Shown one piece after another: positions 63,919 to 64,000 of a stretch of DNA of 64,000 bases; within the stretch, counting starts at the first letter, position 1, and every line of letters begins with the position of its first letter. The notes below the pieces were generated by a model. It saw nothing but the letters and a program-made list of their open reading frames with translations. It did no database searches and was not told the origin of the DNA. The translations under genes and the position numbers were made by a program. Source of the stretch: JAHEKD01 sp965215945 (GTDB lineage Bacteria; Pseudomonadota; Gammaproteobacteria; Arenicellales; JAHEKD01); assembly GCA_965215945.1 (NCBI GenBank), contig CBDCFC010000025.1, positions 186,001-250,000 of the forward strand. The letters run 5' to 3'.

Positions 63919-64000
63919 ATGACTAATCAACGAGATGCATATATTGTAAAAGCCGTACGTACGCCAGTGGCTAAATATAAAGGTGCTTTTAAACATGTGC
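63919..64000 (+). CDS. fadA: Acetyl-CoA C-acyltransferase (thiolase), 5' fragment
   Basis: Only the first 27 codons are in the window: MTNQRDAYIVKAVRTPVAKYKGAFKHV. The RDAYIVKAVRTPVAKYKGAF opening is characteristic of thiolase N-termini. A CTAGGAGA ribosome site precedes the ATG. It continues past the right edge and would provide the last, thiolytic step for the FadN-like enzyme. Confidence 0.85.
   Translation, partial: MTNQRDAYIVKAVRTPVAKYKGAFKHV

Overview
The window looks like a chromosomal segment of a moderately AT-rich, aerobic, probably marine gammaproteobacterium. The reasons are a fad-type beta-oxidation set (FadE, FadD, FadH and a FadN-like HAD/ECH fusion), a Gram-negative porin, TRAP and ABC uptake systems, lipoproteins with lipoboxes, and TPR-sulfotransferase and 2OG-Fe(II) oxygenase genes. 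The order or genus cannot be fixed from the sequence alone. No rRNA, tRNA or CRISPR array was recognised.

Layout. 0-1.6 kb: the 3' part of a fused pabB-pabC folate gene. 2.2-8.8 kb: a probable catabolic locus with a class-III aminotransferase, an RpiR regulator and, divergently, a TAXI-type TRAP transporter. 8.9-12.2 kb: a lipoprotein, a 2OG oxygenase and a TPR-sulfotransferase. 12.4-13.4 kb: a porin. 13.7-22.5 kb: a self-contained formate oxidation module, with an NAD-dependent formate dehydrogenase (NuoE/NuoF fusion plus a catalytic subunit with a Cys ligand), FdhD, a TupABC tungstate importer, MobA and MobB.

22.5-36.3 kb: an unusual cluster with a membrane nucleotide cyclase, two MurG-like glycosyltransferases, a cyclic-nucleotide-binding protein, an HD hydrolase, a luciferase-like monooxygenase, an alpha/beta hydrolase, a histidine phosphatase, two family-4 glycosyltransferases, a very divergent ABC exporter-like protein and an aldo/keto reductase. 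The cyclase, the cyclic-nucleotide-binding gene and the monooxygenase are each broken here, so the locus is either decaying or carries sequence errors. It is the best candidate in the window for an undescribed system: a glycan or lipid assembly/export locus once tied to cyclic-nucleotide signalling.

36.3-42.1 kb: an accessory stretch with a HigBA-like toxin-antitoxin pair, a Gfa-like zinc protein, an Mrr restriction endonuclease, a lipase-like hydrolase, an asparaginase, and an IS4-family element with a stop codon in its transposase, inserted in a dispersed palindromic repeat. 42.1-48.0 kb: an oligopeptide-type ABC importer operon (fused double ATPase, binding protein, two permeases). 48.1-53.8 kb: a glycerophosphodiesterase, a QueG-like ferredoxin protein, a metallo-beta-lactamase-fold hydrolase, an aldehyde dehydrogenase, a HAD phosphatase and a lipoprotein. 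54.2-64.0 kb: fatty-acid degradation, with fadE divergent from a TetR regulator followed by fadD, fadH, a fadN-like gene and the first codons of a thiolase that runs off the right edge.

Intergenic DNA is rich in short palindromic repeats (18.2, 28.6, 38.5, 40.7/42.0, 51.0, 54.0 and 59.3 kb), one MITE-like element (49.0-49.2 kb) and several clear terminators.
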